A stretch of DNA of 64,000 nucleotides from Peltaster fructicola (GCA_001592805.2 CP051139.1:4712001-4776000); one strand, 5' to 3'. Numbered from the stretch's first letter, positions 40,836 through 53,914 are shown. Numbers and translations are program-made. The notes: generated from the letters alone by a model not told the origin.

Positions 40836-43800
40836 ATGTCGAAGGACGCCAACGACCAGGCCCTCGCAGAATTGCACGAGAGGCTGGCTTCTAGCTTTCC
40901 CCAGTATCACTTTGATACACACACGGCGGTATACCGGTCAAGCTACGACAACTATCATGTGTTTGGAACCACAATCAAAAGCCATGAGGACAGCAACGCC
41001 ATTTCGAGCCACTGCAGTTCTCACCTCCTCACGAATGTCACTCATGTCGCTGCACGTGTTTCAGAAGACAGCATCCGCATCGAACGGGAGTTTAAGCAAG
41101 CGCAAATGCTGGCCAATGATACTGACCACACTGCACACTTCCTCAAACCTCTACGCCTTGCGCACATGCCTCCGCAGAAGCCTGGACAACTTCCGATGAT
41201 CGCATCGATCATTGAAGCCACTAGTGCCACACATGTCGCGGATCTTGGTATGGACCACCGAAGCATATGTACAGAGACTGACTAGAACACCTAGAGTACC
41301 TTGCAAGTTGCAAAACAGTCCCACTTTTGGATTTGCTCGACTTCGCCATAGGTGCCTGCGCCGCTCTTGAGATCGTGCATCACAGCTACGGTCTAATGCA
41401 CGGCGAACTGCGGAACGATGCATTCCATTTCGATCGTACGACACGGGCTGTTCGACTGCTCAACTTCGACTTTGGTGCTAGGAACTTCGTTAACAGCTTC
41501 ACCAATGCAGGCTGGAGTCACCTTCTTACGGAAGCTGGTGTCAGTTACAAACTACAATTCTTCGCACCAGAGCAGACTGGCAGACTCCCAGTTGACCCAG
41601 ACATGCGCACTGACATCTACTCTCTGGGTCTTGGACTGTGGTCGTTGGCTACCGGCAGGCATCCTTTCGCAGGTCTTGGACCATTGGAGACCATACAAGC
41701 TGTGCTCTCACAGCCACTACCACCGATAGAGACAGAGTCTTCCATCATGCAAGCTGTCCTACAAGTGGTAGCGAAGATGACACGAAAAGCCATGCACGAA
41801 AGATACAACTCTGTATCCGGTGCCAAGAAAGATCTTGAGCAAATTCGCCGTCTATTCATCGCTGGACTCGATGTAGAGTCTTTCGAAGCTGGTCAGGACG
41901 ATATCTCGCCAGTTTTCAAGCTAGCTACGAGGCTCATTGGCAGAACTTCAGAACAGAAGAAGATACTCGAAGTCGTTAACGAGGCCTTGAGTCGAGCAGC
42001 GAGTCGAGGTCCGGATCATGATCTCGGTAGTCTTTACCGAGAGCTGCAGACCAGCAATTCACTGGACGCTTGCAGAAGTGAAGGTGAGCTTCTCTCCCCA
42101 TCCACCCTGGAAGACTTCACACTCGTCGAGCCTGATGGAACATCTTTTGTCGCTATCTCAGGTGAAAGCGGCTATGGAAAGACATTCCTTGTCCACAGCA
42201 CATTGTCACTCATCAGAGGTCGAATGCTGTTGGCCACGGTACAGCTGGAGAGAATGAAAACAAGACCACTAGCACCTATACTCAAACTTGTCTCAAGTCT
42301 GTTGAAGCAGATCTTCAGTGATGCTGATGTCGAGACGGACATCCATACAGCGATTCGACTTCAACTACAGCCTCACTGGCCTACTATATGTCCACACCTT
42401 GAACTCCCACTGTGGCTCTTAGGAACAGGTCAAGCAAGATCACCGAATGAGGGGTCCAAGTCACCACTGGTCGAGCACGAACCACTCACTGCTACACAAG
42501 CCCAGCATCTCTCCCAGATCATAATCGGAAATCTTAGTGTTGTCTCTCGTCTTCGAGCGGTCTGTCTAGCTGTTGACGATGGAGACCTCATCGATGATGA
42601 AAGCTTGGAAATCCTACAAATGGTGGTCAGCAGAAGTCTACCACTTGTGCTTATCATGACACACAAGCCAGGTCATGCAGTCTCCAGACACTTTGAGGAC
42701 TTTAGACCCAGAACGACATGCATCGAGCTCAAGCCATTCAGCAAGCGCGATACCGAAGTCTTCGTATCGGAAACTATTCACCATCCACCCACATCCTGCG
42801 CACCTCTAGGTTCACTGGTATATGAGAGAAGTGCTGGGGTACCCTTACATATCAAGAGCTTCATGGACAAATGTAGCGTAGCAAACCTCATTTACTTCTG
42901 TTGGCAGGACCGTTGCTGGAAGTACAAGATCGATCGCATCGCCGAGTATCCTCCGATCGCAGACGGTCACAAAACTGTGCAAGCTACGATCTATCAGAGG
43001 TACCTAGAGATGCCGAGCGGTGTCAGGGCGTTACTAAGCTGGGCAGCATTGCTGGAGTCCTCCTTTGCATTCACCTTACTCAAGCGCATCAACGACGATT
43101 CAGTTCAATTATCTTTGAACAACGTTCCGCCACACATTCACGACTGTCTGGAGAGCTTACAGCAGGCAATCTCCAAGTTCATCTTACTGCCCACTAATGA
43201 CGAAAACCTCTTTCGCTTTACGGAAGGAGGTTATCGTGATGCAGCACTACAGCTTAACGACGTCTACGAAAGTAGTGCTATGCATTACGTCGTTGCTACG
43301 TCGATGATCGCGTCAAGATACGAACAAGATACAGGTGCTCGAGTGTACCAGGTGGCTGAACACATAATGGACTCTCTGGAGATGATACGCATTCATGCTA
43401 TTCGCAAGGAAGCATTCTTGCGGGTCTTAACGACAGCTTCATCGGCTTTACGAGATGCTGGAGCTTATACCAGAAGTGCATCTTACTGCGATGGTGCTCT
43501 CATGTTGGCTTCAGACGAGCCATGGACACTCGAGTCCTTTCAGCTATACAACCAGACTGCCGAGATCTTCCATCTGGCGCGAAGGCCAGGGCAGGCCTTA
43601 GACATCCTTGACAGGATAGAGCGGAATGTGCCTGAGCTGCATCTCAGGGTCTCTGCAGCTGTCACACGCAGCCGAATTCATGCCAGTCGTGGTGATGGCT
43701 CAGCGGCATACACAACATTGCTTTCGATCAAAGGACAGCTGGTGTCCCAACATATACCAGCAGATCTGCAGGCATGTAAGGACTGGCTTCGTAACGGGCT

Positions 43801-46800
43801 AAGCCGGACAGCTTGCTCACAGCCATTTGCGACGACCTTGTTGTCAGAGACACTCCTGGCCTCATTATGGATGGACTCGCTGCTTACTTTCCAGCATGCA
43901 ATATCGCTTGTCAGTGCCTGGGACGGCTCCGAGGCAAACCCGCATGCCATTACTGGCTTGACCTATCTGTGCGCTGTAGCTCTATTCGAATTGAAAGATC
44001 TTGACCAATGTCTGAAGCTAAGAGCCAAGGTTGTGCGGATCATGGCCCGTTCGGATTGTACACGGGACGTCTGGAGTCGAGGGCTCGTTCTACGGGCAAT
44101 GCTGGTCGGTCATCTCGAGGTCGGGAGTCGAGAGCAGATCGATGATCTCACGCAAGCACTCGAATCGTCGTCGTCGCACAGTGACAAGAGCTTTCGACTT
44201 CTCAATATCGCTACACTTGTTGTGCTACGAGTGTGTATCGCGGACGACCTCGATTCAATTCTACGCTTCATCGACCAGGCCACATCTGACATAATCGACT
44301 GGCAGAATGACAGAAACAGTGGTATCATGCTGGTTTGTGCTCGTCAAGTGGTTCGTTGTCTTCGAGGTCTGACGCGCATCGACACTGCCCAGACCATTAT
44401 GTGCGATGCCGACCATGACTCAGAGACCTTTGCACTTAACATGCAAGAGCCATGTCATGAGCTTTTACGTGTGCTCTACAAAGGCTGCAGAGTCACGATG
44501 CTCAACGTCTACGGCTACCACAGAGAGGCTTTGGAGCTGGGTCGCACTCTGATGCCGTGGGTCAACGACGTCCGAGTGTCACTGTTTCTCAACGCAATCT
44601 TCTATCAGACCGGTCTGGCTATAGCTGCTGTCCTACGTCTCGAGCCAGATAGGGAAGATCGCGAGCAGCTATTAGGCTACATACGCCTCATCAGAGCTCG
44701 CATTGCACTGATAGCCAAGACAGGCATACCACAATGTGAGGCATGGCTGCTTGCGCTGGAAGGTGAGATTGCCAATGATGCATCATCCCTGCGGCTCCTC
44801 AATCTGGCTGTTGAAACCATAGATGGCCGCGGTTCGCCCGTTGAGTTGGGTATCTGTTTGGAGCTCTACATCAAATGTCTCACCCGCACGGGTGCTGGTA
44901 TCGCTGTGCAGCCGCTGGTCGAAAAGTGCTCGGCGAGCTATGCCAGTGTCGGTGCAGCGGCGAAGGCTCTGCAGGTGCTTCGCCTGGATGGACGCAACCT
45001 CGACATTTTGCCAGTCAAGGCGATCATTATTGGTCCGCAAGACAATTCATATGACGCACATGGCCCTGTATGGCAGCAAAGTCGTACGAGTGCAAGCACA
45101 ACACAGCCGGTAGAACTTATCGACGATGGGAGATCCATACAGTCCATCCGACCACAATTGTCTGAGACCCTTGGCAACCCCCTTGATGCACAAGACAGCC
45201 AGGCATACAAGATGGCGCTGGGCACTTTAGACATCATTGACTTGCATTCGATCATATCTGCTTCACAAGCAATGTCTTCCGAGTTGAACACCGAACGCCT
45301 GCTGCGCAATCTCGCGAAGATCATCGCTGAATCGACCGCTGCAATGACCTGCTCGATCGTGACACGGCCCGATGATCAAGACGGCTGGTTCGTTACTGCT
45401 CAGTCCGACGAAAAGCTCATAAGGCTCGAAGAGTGGACCCGTCCTCTGGCAAAGCAGATCAATGTGTATGTTCTGCGATTCTGTGAGGAAGTACTGATCC
45501 ATGATACTGGGGACAACGAGACTTTCGCCAACTCGTCAGCTCTGCAATGTGAGAAAGAAGCTTCTGTGCTGTGTGTACCTCTGATGCACAGCAACGTACT
45601 CCTTGGCTCTGTTTACTGCCAAGCATTGCCACATACTTTCACGGAGCGTACTATGGCACTGGTGAGGCTGCTCGTAATGCAGTTGTCAATTTGCTTGTCG
45701 AATGCACTTGGCTTCAAGCGCCTCGAGAAAGCATCAGCTGACAACCTAGCAATGCTCAAGATACAGCAGACTGCTACCGATCATGCGAGGGTGGCTGAGC
45801 TCAAAGCTGTGGACAACCTGCGACAGAAAGAGGAAGCAATGAAAGCCAAAGAGCTGTTCCTGGCGAACATATCACACGAGTTACGCACGCCTTTGAACGG
45901 TGTCATAGGGCTCGCAGATATCCTGAAAGATACCAAGCTGACCTCTCATCAGTCCGACTGTGCTCGGTCTATTGGCGTCTGCGCAGACACGTTGTTGGCT
46001 GTAATCAACGATATTCTCGACTTCTCGAAGCTCGAGGCTGGAAAGATGCAGGTATGCTATCACTTGCGCTATGATGACTTCTAGCTAATTGCAGCAGTGC
46101 GAGAATCAACCCATTCGACTGTCACAAAGGATCAATGATATCATGAATGCTCTACGGGCAACACGATCAAGGCCGGGTGTCGAGACCATTGACGATATAC
46201 AGCTCGATCCTGATCTCATCGTTCTGGGAGACATGTCACGACTGCAACAAGTCATCATGAACCTCATGTCTAATGCTTATAAGTTTACAGCAAAAGGCTT
46301 TGTCAAAGTCGCGGTAAAGGTCGAAAGCCGCTCAAGTCACAGATTGACAGTTATGATAAGTGTCGCGGATTCAGGTATCGGCATATCAGCGGGCGTTCAG
46401 CAGAAACTATTTCTTCCATTCACGCAAGCAGATTCGACGACACAGAGACTGTACGGCGGTACAGGCCTTGGTCTTTCGATTTGCAAAGCCATCATTGAGG
46501 ATGTGATGTCAGGTCGGATATGGCTAGAGAGCGCAGTCGGCAAGGGAACGACAGTCAGCTTTGTTGTCCCATTCGATATCGTCGACAACGACGCTCACGC
46601 CGCAGTATGTCGGTCACCCGATGTTGTTCGACCAGCTGGTAAGAGGCTCAAATCTCGACAACTCAAGATCTGCATTGCAGAAGACAATGCTGTGAATCGC
46701 AAGATTGCTACCACCTATGTCAAGAAGCTTGGCTACATGGCTGAAGCCTTTGAGAATGGCAGACTCGCCGTGAATGCAGTAGTTGAAGGAGAGTTTGACG

Positions 46801-47075
46801 CAATACTGATGGATGTCCAGATGCCGACACTGGATGGGTATGGAGCGACGAAAGAGATAAGGCAACATGAAACGCCTCGCATCAGAGACATTGTCATTAT
46901 TGCGCTGACTGCCAGTACTATCCAAGGCGATCGCGAGAAATGCATCGAGGCCGGCATGGACGGTTATGTTGTGAGTATCCTGCTACGCACGATGTGGTAT
47001 GCTAATGGCTCAAAGACCAAACCCATGCGTCTGCAAACGCTCAAGGAGGCAATTGCGGAATTCCTCGAGGAGTGA
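40836..47075 (+). CDS. hybrid histidine kinase with pseudokinase, AAA-type ATPase, GAF and receiver domains
   Basis: Four exons (40836-41247, 41286-46051, 46095-46970, 47016-47075; introns 38, 43 and 45 nt) give 2037 residues. The order is: a Ser/Thr-kinase-like domain (about 20-310) with HGELR in place of HRD and LNFDFGARN in the DFG region, so probably catalytically dead. An ATPase module follows, with P-loop GESGYGKT (near 430). A long helical TPR-like region comes next, then GAF (about 1470-1610) and HisKA with ISHELRTPLNG (near 1665). The ATPase domain has NLMSNAYKFT, DSGIGIS and GGTGLGLSIC, and the receiver has LMDVQMP (acceptor Asp near 1965). This is the fungal group X layout of S. 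pombe Mak2/Mak3 and Candida Chk1, cytosolic sensors of oxidative stress that feed the Ypd1 phosphorelay. The last splice restores GYVTKPMRLQTL, with the conserved receiver Lys. The start is uncertain. Confidence 0.9.
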
Positions 47076-47155
47076 ATAACAAAACGGGTGGCTCAAACGG
47101 CCACTGTAGACGACTTGGTGGAGCGTGTCGATGAGCGTGTGATTGCACTTGTAGC

Positions 47156-49007
47156 TCACAAGTTCGCCTTCTCGACTCTTACCACCAACCCATGTTCGCC
47201 GCCCTTCTGCTTGTCGCGAAGCACTCTTCTCAGAATCTTGCCCGACGCACTCTTTGGAATGACATCGATGAATTCGATCTCTTTGACAGCTTTGTGGCGC
47301 ACCTTCTTCTCCCGCACATACTGGATGAGCTCCTTGCCTAGAGCGGTAGTGGCTTGCTCTTTGCTCACAACATATGCTTTTGGCGTTTCACCGGCATACT
47401 CGTCTGGAATACCAAGGACAGCAACATCCTCGACTTTGGGATGGCCGAGGAGAAGATCCTCGAGTTCTGCTGGAGCGACGCCAATGCCGAGAACCTTGAT
47501 CATTTCTTTCAACTATAGATGTTAGTGATGGCTGAGGTATCAATCTCACGCAATGCTTACCCTGTCGACGATCGTTATCAGGCCATTCTCGTCTATAACT
47601 CCTTGATCGCCTGTGTGTAGGTACCCATCCTTGTCGAAGGTCTCATTGGTAGCTTTGTCGTTGTTTAGATAGCCCATGACAACCTGCGGTCCCTTCGCCC
47701 AGATCTCGCCTGCCTCGCCAACTTGAGCTTCGCTGCCGTCTTCCTTTATGATCTTCACAGTTGTGCTTGCACAGATCGTACCCACCGTATGAGCATACTG
47801 ATAGTCGTACAGCCATGGTGGATGAGCAGTAATACAGGAGCAGCTTTCAGTCATCCCGTAGCCTTGTTTGAAGCCAGTCTGAGGGAACTTCTGCTTAAGC
47901 AGTTGGATGATCTCCTCGCTCAATGGTGCTGCACCACTAGAGAAGCGGCGAAGGAAGCTGAGATCATACTGGGAGACAAGAGGGTCGCGAACCATGCGGA
48001 TGAGTATAGGAGGAACCAGAAGCAGCTCTTTGAGCTGATACTCGACGACTGTATCTAGCATTGACTTCATGGTGAAAGATGGTAGCATGATGACTTCTGC
48101 GTTGAGGAGAACTGGTAGATGAAGGGCATGGACAAGGCCTGTGATATGGAATGCTGGCAGGACAGCTAGGATGCGTTTGAGATCAGTCGGGGTGATCGGC
48201 ATGATCTGTAGACATTGTGCAATCACGTTCTGGTGTGCGATCATGACCTAGGAAGTCAGTAGATTGCTTGACGCGCAAGGGTTGAACGTACAGCTTTGGG
48301 CATGCCAGTGGTGCCCGAGCTAAAGGATAGAAAACCGCCTGTCGAAGTCGTCAGAGATGTCGCTCAGTAAAGCGCTTCCACTCACATATATCGAAGTTCG
48401 TCTTTCCAGCTGGTATCGTGTAATATGGCTCTTGCTCCACCTCTTTCCTACCGAGCTCTATAAGATCTTGCACTGTCTCGTAGCCGCCAAGGCTTCCTTC
48501 AAGCAGGAAGAGCTTGCTCTTGTCGAGACCAGCATCTTTAGCAGCTCCGGCTGCTACCTGCATCGAATTCGGATGTGTCATCAAGATCTTCGCGTCGGCA
48601 GTCTTGAGAGCATAGGCCATTTCTTCAACGTTGTATGCTGGACTAGCACCAGAGACCCTGCCACCGACCCGGAGGACGGCATGCATGGCGATGGGATACC
48701 ATATTGTGTTCTGACTGAACAAGGCCACTGTATCTCCCTCCTTCAGTCCATGGTGCTTCACTAGTGCAGTGCTCAGGTAGGTAGCCGCCTCTTTGACCTG
48801 TCTCCAGTTCATAGACTCTTTTGTGATGCCATTAGTGTAGCCACCAAGCTCGGAATCAGGATAGCGATGCAGTGGTGAGTAAGTCGAATGCTCGAAGAGC
48901 CATTGCCATGTCGTGATATCTCGTGGTACTACCTCTGATTAGCTTGTGTTGCTGAGGAGACCATAGGACATACGGAGAATGTCGTTCTGAAGGCTCTTGA
49001 AAGGCAT
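47156..49007 (-). CDS. AMP-dependent acyl-CoA synthetase, 4-coumarate-CoA ligase-like
   Basis: The enzyme activates a carboxylic acid as an acyl-adenylate and transfers it to coenzyme A. Five exons (48974-49007, 48386-48934, 48292-48338, 47561-48247, 47156-47512; introns 39, 47, 44 and 48 nt) give 557 residues. The phosphate loop SFSSGTTGMPKAVM is rebuilt by the 47-nt third exon. Other motifs are GYGMTES, GEIWAKGPQVVMGYLNN, DGYLHTGDQG and the C-terminal PKSASGKILRR with the catalytic Lys. The substrate is unknown; aromatic, fatty or dicarboxylic acids are all possible. The ending ANL resembles a weak peroxisomal PTS1. The gene lies 166 bp downstream of the Zn2Cys6 regulator on the same strand, and is convergent with the histidine kinase with 80 bp between stops. 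Confidence 0.92.
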
Positions 49008-49173
49008 GGTTTCCGGTCAAGATCTCACCTTGTGACACTTACAGTTCTGAACCGGAGGACGTCGAGTCGTCGTACTTCGATGCTTAGGGCAGTAGCTTTG
49101 CCGTAGGGCCGGTCGATCACCATTATGTCGTGTGCTTGTGTATGTTGGAACTTCCCCGCAATGTATGATGTAC

Positions 49174-51460
49174 TCACGGGCACAATGTGGCGGTGTTATG
49201 GGGAATGTCATCCATGATCCATTCATTGCCAGCAAGAAACATTGGCTCGGCAGTCAATTTTGTGTCAGTGAAGAAGGTCTCACGTCTAGAACATACGCAC
49301 CATGAATCCCCAATCTTCCAACAGGTCGTTTTCCGTCAATGCAGCTGGCTGGTCCTGAGACAGATTGAAGACGGTGGACGAATCGACTAATGCCCCCGCT
49401 TGTTTCTCGAGGATTGGCAAACAGATTCGTGCAGCCTGTTCAGAAGCAGAGATGATGTGATCCGATGTTGTCTCGGCATCGAAACCTCTTCGGAGGGCTT
49501 CGATCTGCGCCTGTACAGCACAGGTAAGCTGGAGACCTCGCACACTGACCCTGCCAGCCTCGATCGAGTCGAGACACCACTGCTTCGAGTGCTCGAGCAC
49601 GTCGAGCAGATCCTGACGTATAAAAGGTGAGCCAAGGCTTTCTTGCTCTTCGAGGAGCGAGCGACATTCGACAGCGAGGAGATGACTGGCGTGGATTGCC
49701 ATGATTGGAAAGAAGCCGGAGCTGCAAGTGAGCAGCCTGTACATCGTGGTGTTACTGCTTGCTCCTTCGGTCTTGGGTTTTCTGAATATGATATGGCACA
49801 CCTTGAGTGATGCATCCACAACTGCTTTGCGAGAGAAAGCGTAGCGAGTATCACGTAGCGCCGCACTGGCATATGGCGCGTGTACTGCTAGGATGCATCT
49901 TAGAAAGATCAGCTCGATGATTGACGTCTGAAGCTGGATGTCGACCGTATTGTTCAGACCGGTTATGGCAGCGAGTGACCTCATTGTAGAGCGATACTCT
50001 GCACGCATAGCAGTGTCGTGTTCCATTGTCTCTTTGTAGGATATTGGTGAGTGTAGATTGTTCAAAAACTCCGCCAATGCAAGTCGTGCAGCGAATGATC
50101 TTCTTAGCACTGCAGCAATGGTTGACTGTGTCAACGTTGTAGCTGGTGCTGACACAGCATCCTCATCTGTAAGATCGTCGTCGTTAAAGTTGGCAGGAGG
50201 ACCAGCATCGAAATCAGCCATCGTAATCGTAACGGGAGCGCCAGCACTCAGACTTGACTGCAAGTTCAATTCCACAATAGTGTTCCAAAGTCGTCTTCGT
50301 ACCTCGTCTGCTAATTGTGATCGCTTCGGCAGACAGCTTGGATCGCGATGGAGGCCCATGTGCATCGCCTTTCTCATGAGTGAGCCTGCAGATATGAATG
50401 TAGGATCTCCACCGATGCCAACACGATCATGGGCGATGATGAGTAACGCCTGCGTCTGGAGCCCTTGAAGTGCAAGGCGAGACTTGAACTTGGGCTCTGA
50501 CATCCAGCATTGTGCTTCGTATACCCAGCGGGTAGCCATGACTCTCAGTGAGAACTGGTCATCAAAGACAACAGCTCCAATGGCGAGCACGAGCTTGACC
50601 TGGATCATCATGCCCATGTCATGCCTCGTGCCTGCGTACAGCTCTTCGTAGTCTCTGTAGAACGTGGGAAGGTGTAGGATACGCTGTATTGCTTCGCATG
50701 TCTGAACATAGTTGTCGACCAGAGTGTCGGCGAGAGTCTTGTCTAGCAGATCGATCGTTGGAGGACAAGGCCATGATGGTGCTCGTCGAGTCTTGATGAT
50801 CCTACCAAGAGCTTTACATTGTTGGAGCGTTTCGATCGCTGAGGCTAACGTTGAGACACTGGCATGCGCTTCAGCCTTGCTATAGGCTCCGAGACCAAGC
50901 GACACGCCACTGATAGCCCCATGACTCTGACCAAACAAGCGTGTCTTATGAGCAAGTCCTCGCACAACACCGTCCGGCTGCCCTTCGTTATGGGAGCCAT
51001 CTGAGTAGACATGCCATGTTCCAGCTAGTTCACACCTCGTCTCGAGCGCGGTGTTGTTTTGCTCACGTGTAGCGCTGTCAGCTGGTCCTGTGGTGCTTCG
51101 CCGTTCTGCGCGGGCTGTGCTGTGTCGCTGCCATTGCTGTCGCTCCCTGGCGCCCTCAGACGGCACATCTCGTCGCGACAACTCGTCGATATGGAGACTA
51201 ACAGGAGTTTGCAATCCTGGCGCTGGCTCCGTTCTTGTGGCAGTGACGTTCAGCTCGTGGACGGCACCCTGGACGTGGTGATCATATCCGTACTGGCAAT
51301 TGCCAGAGCGAGAGCGCTTGCAATTGGCACAAGGGAGATCTCGATCGCAACGAAGCTTCCGTTTGCGACACAAGACGCAAGACTTTGCGGCTCGCTTGCG
51401 GCGGTGACGAGTCCCGTTTCCAAGCATTTCCCTGAGTGGTGGCCCAGCATAAGCAATCAC
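49174..51460 (-). CDS. Zn2Cys6 binuclear-cluster transcription factor
   Basis: The DNA-binding domain sits at residues 28-58: SCVLCRKRKLRCDRDLPC, then CKRSRSGNC, giving all six zinc ligands. A fungal_trans-type middle homology region follows (ILHLPTFYRDYEEL, SAGSLMRKAMHMGLHRDPS, EVRRRLWNTIVELNLQSSL). Exon 1 (49301-51460) is followed by a 55-nt GTGCGT intron and a 72-nt last exon (49174-49245) reading PMFLAGNEWIMDDIP, which gives a total of 743 residues. Without the splice, the frame ends three residues after the donor. The acidic and aromatic end is typical for this class. Its position between the ligase, the transporter and the hydrolase suggests it is the pathway regulator. An alternative start is the ATG at 51427. 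Confidence 0.9.
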
Positions 51461-52435
51461 GACATCTCTGGTTGATCGTTAGTTATTGCAATCGTCTTTG
51501 ACACGGATCTGTTGTTGGAAGACATAAGATTGTTGTGAGGCAACCGCGACAAACTCATACTGTCAGATTAATCGGATTTCGGAGCTTGATCCTTGTAGAT
51601 CGCCGACACCGAGACGGATATCGGGCGTATGAGAACCACATTGTCCTACACTGTGTGAAGCAGCATCTCCACCCTCCACTTGAGGTGGCATCGATGTGGT
51701 GTAGTAGATTGGAACGATATGAGGTTACAATCAACCTGAGTTGATGTTCTCCGGCGGGATGGTGACCAGCAGGCGCGTATGCCTTCGCCGTGGAGATGTC
51801 AAGACGGTCACTAGAGGCGTTATCAGTACATGCGAAGCTTTTTTGGGAGCATTAGTGCTCAGTACCACTCTTACATGCTGCCGAAGCTGTTCAGGCAAGA
51901 TTGCTACGTCTCAAGAGGACATCTGTGACCGTCAGCAGTGCTAGTCACCTAAACAGACCCTCGAAACGACAGGCTCTTCCTGAAGCCAGAGCGTCGCCAT
52001 CAGCGCACCTCGTATCGACGCCTACAGGTCGCGTTCAAGATCGGCCCAGTGAGCTACCATAGTCTGGGGACGGTTGAAGCACACGTAGAAGCTTATATGT
52101 CGCTCAGGCACACTGGAATGTGTAGATAGAGCTGCAGGGGAGTAGAAGATCTGCATGCACGGACCTCTGACGTATGTCGATCTTCGACAAGACGATATCA
52201 AAAGGGGGATTTGCACGAAAACAAAGCTCTCTTACTCTGCCACCATGTGGATACAGCGACGATACAGGTGCAGCGACCACCTTTTGTTGAGTTTGCTGGA
52301 CTGTAGTCTCTTCGCTATGAGGGTCTCGAGCTCGCCGTAGCGTTCATGGCGATCCGAAGAAGGTAACTCAACGATTAGTATGTATTACTGACGAGCACCA
52401 GGTACGCAAGATGTCCTCCTTCACACTCTGTAATC
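51461..52435. promoter_or_regulatory. divergent promoter of the Zn2Cys6 regulator and the MFS transporter
   Basis: This is a 975-bp region with no gene. Two direct repeats of CGG with a four-base spacer lie near the regulator side: CGGATTTCGG at 51573-51582 and CGGATATCGG at 51615-51624. Their starts are 42 bp apart, about four helical turns, so they would face the same side of the DNA. CGG half-sites are the usual targets of Zn2Cys6 dimers. Binding by the neighbouring regulator is an inference. Confidence 0.5.
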
Positions 52436-53914
52436 ATGTCTGTCAAGTCCAAGACGAGCACATCCTCGATTTCGAGCAAGTTCACTCACGATCTCGAGCG
52501 TGGAGGCAGCATCCCAACTCAAGTCACTATCGAGAGCGAAAAGACTGTACAGCCTCTGGATTGGGATGGACCGCAAGATCAGGACAATCCGCTCAACTGG
52601 CCGAGCTGGAAACGAACATATCATACGCTGATTCCTTCCGCAGCGGCGGTAGTCTGCACCATTGCTTCGTCCATCTACACTCCAGCCGTCGACAGCATTG
52701 TCACATCATTTTCAGTCTCGCAAGAGGTCGCACTCCTTCCATTTGCTTTCTACATCCTGGGCCTTGGGTTCGGTCCTCTATTGGCAGCACCCTGCAGTGA
52801 GACATATGGCCGTCGCATGGTTTATCTCACGTCCATCCCGATCTTCGCGCTCTTTACTCTCGGCGCTGCTCTCTCACAAGATATTGCGTCCCTTGTGATC
52901 ACACGCTTCTTTGCTGGCATCTTCGCAGGGCCTAACGTGGTTATTGGCAGTGCTACCATTGCAGATTTGTACAAGCCTAGCGACAGGGCCTTTCCGATGA
53001 CACTCTACATCGCCACGCCTTTCTGTGGACCTGCTATAGCACCTCTCATCGGCGCATACGCCACAGACAACCTTGGATGGCGATGGACAATGTGGGCAAC
53101 ACTTATCATGGCTGCTGCAGTCATTCTCCTGGCGCTACCAATGCGAGAGACCTACAAGACTGTCATTCTCACTCGGCGAGCAAAGCAACGCAACGATAGA
53201 CGAGCAGACCCAGGAACGACGGTGGTAGAAGCATTCAGATCGTTCATCACAACAAGCCTGAAGCGCCCTGTGCATATGGCATGCACGGAGCCAATTGTCA
53301 CGCTCACCATGTTCTACATCGCTCTGAACTTTGCAATGCTGTACTCTTTTTTCGCCGCCTTCCCGGAAGTCCTGATGCAAGCATACGGTTTCGGCCAGGG
53401 TCAGGTTGGTCTGACCTTCCTTGCGATTGGCGTGGGTGCATTGATCGCGAGCCTGATCATCCTTGCTATCGACCACTATGTCTTCAGGGTTGAGGTGCAA
53501 GAGAAGGGACAGATCACACCAGAGAAGCGACTCTACATTGCTATGATAGCATCTTGTTTACTTCCAATCTCACTTTTTTGGTTTGGCTGGACCGCACGAA
53601 GCGACATACATTGGATATCTCCTGTCCTTGCTGAAGTCGTCTTCAGCTGTGGCAACATGATGATCTTCATGTCTTTCGTCCTCTACCTTTCCGATACCTA
53701 CGGCGCTCGCTACACAGCCTCAGCAATGACCGCAAATACCTTTTTGCGCTATATGCTGGGAGCAACATTTCCTCTCTGGATCCTATACCTGTACAAGGGT
53801 GTGGGTACCGGCTGGGCTACGAGCGTGCTTGCCTTCTTGAGCCTCCTCATGAGCCCAATTCCCTGGGTGTTCTACGTTTGGGGCCCTACACTGAGAGCGA
53901 GGAGCAAGTATTGA
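52436..53914 (+). CDS. MFS multidrug/polyamine-type transporter (DHA1 family)
   Basis: The single-exon product has 492 residues and about 12 membrane helices. The cytosolic N-terminal tail ends in the family block DNPLNWPSWKRTYHTL. The loop between helices 2 and 3 reads SETYGRRMVYL (motif A variant). PNVVIGSATIADLY and GPAIAPLIGAYATDNLGWRW follow, then MRETYKTVIL in the central loop; the last helix is followed by LRARSKY. Such proteins export drugs, toxins or polyamines with protons across the plasma membrane. It is divergent from the Zn2Cys6 regulator and convergent with the alpha/beta hydrolase, with only 12 bp between stops. This fits a role in exporting the pathway product or its substrate. 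Confidence 0.93.
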   Translation: MSVKSKTSTSSISSKFTHDLERGGSIPTQVTIESEKTVQPLDWDGPQDQDNPLNWPSWKRTYHTLIPSAAAVVCTIASSIYTPAVDSIVTSFSVSQEVALLPFAFYILGLGFGPLLAAPCSETYGRRMVYLTSIPIFALFTLGAALSQDIASLVITRFFAGIFAGPNVVIGSATIADLYKPSDRAFPMTLYIATPFCGPAIAPLIGAYATDNLGWRWTMWATLIMAAAVILLALPMRETYKTVILTRRAKQRNDRRADPGTTVVEAFRSFITTSLKRPVHMACTEPIVTLTMFYIALNFAMLYSFFAAFPEVLMQAYGFGQGQVGLTFLAIGVGALIASLIILAIDHYVFRVEVQEKGQITPEKRLYIAMIASCLLPISLFWFGWTARSDIHWISPVLAEVVFSCGNMMIFMSFVLYLSDTYGARYTASAMTANTFLRYMLGATFPLWILYLYKGVGTGWATSVLAFLSLLMSPIPWVFYVWGPTLRARSKY

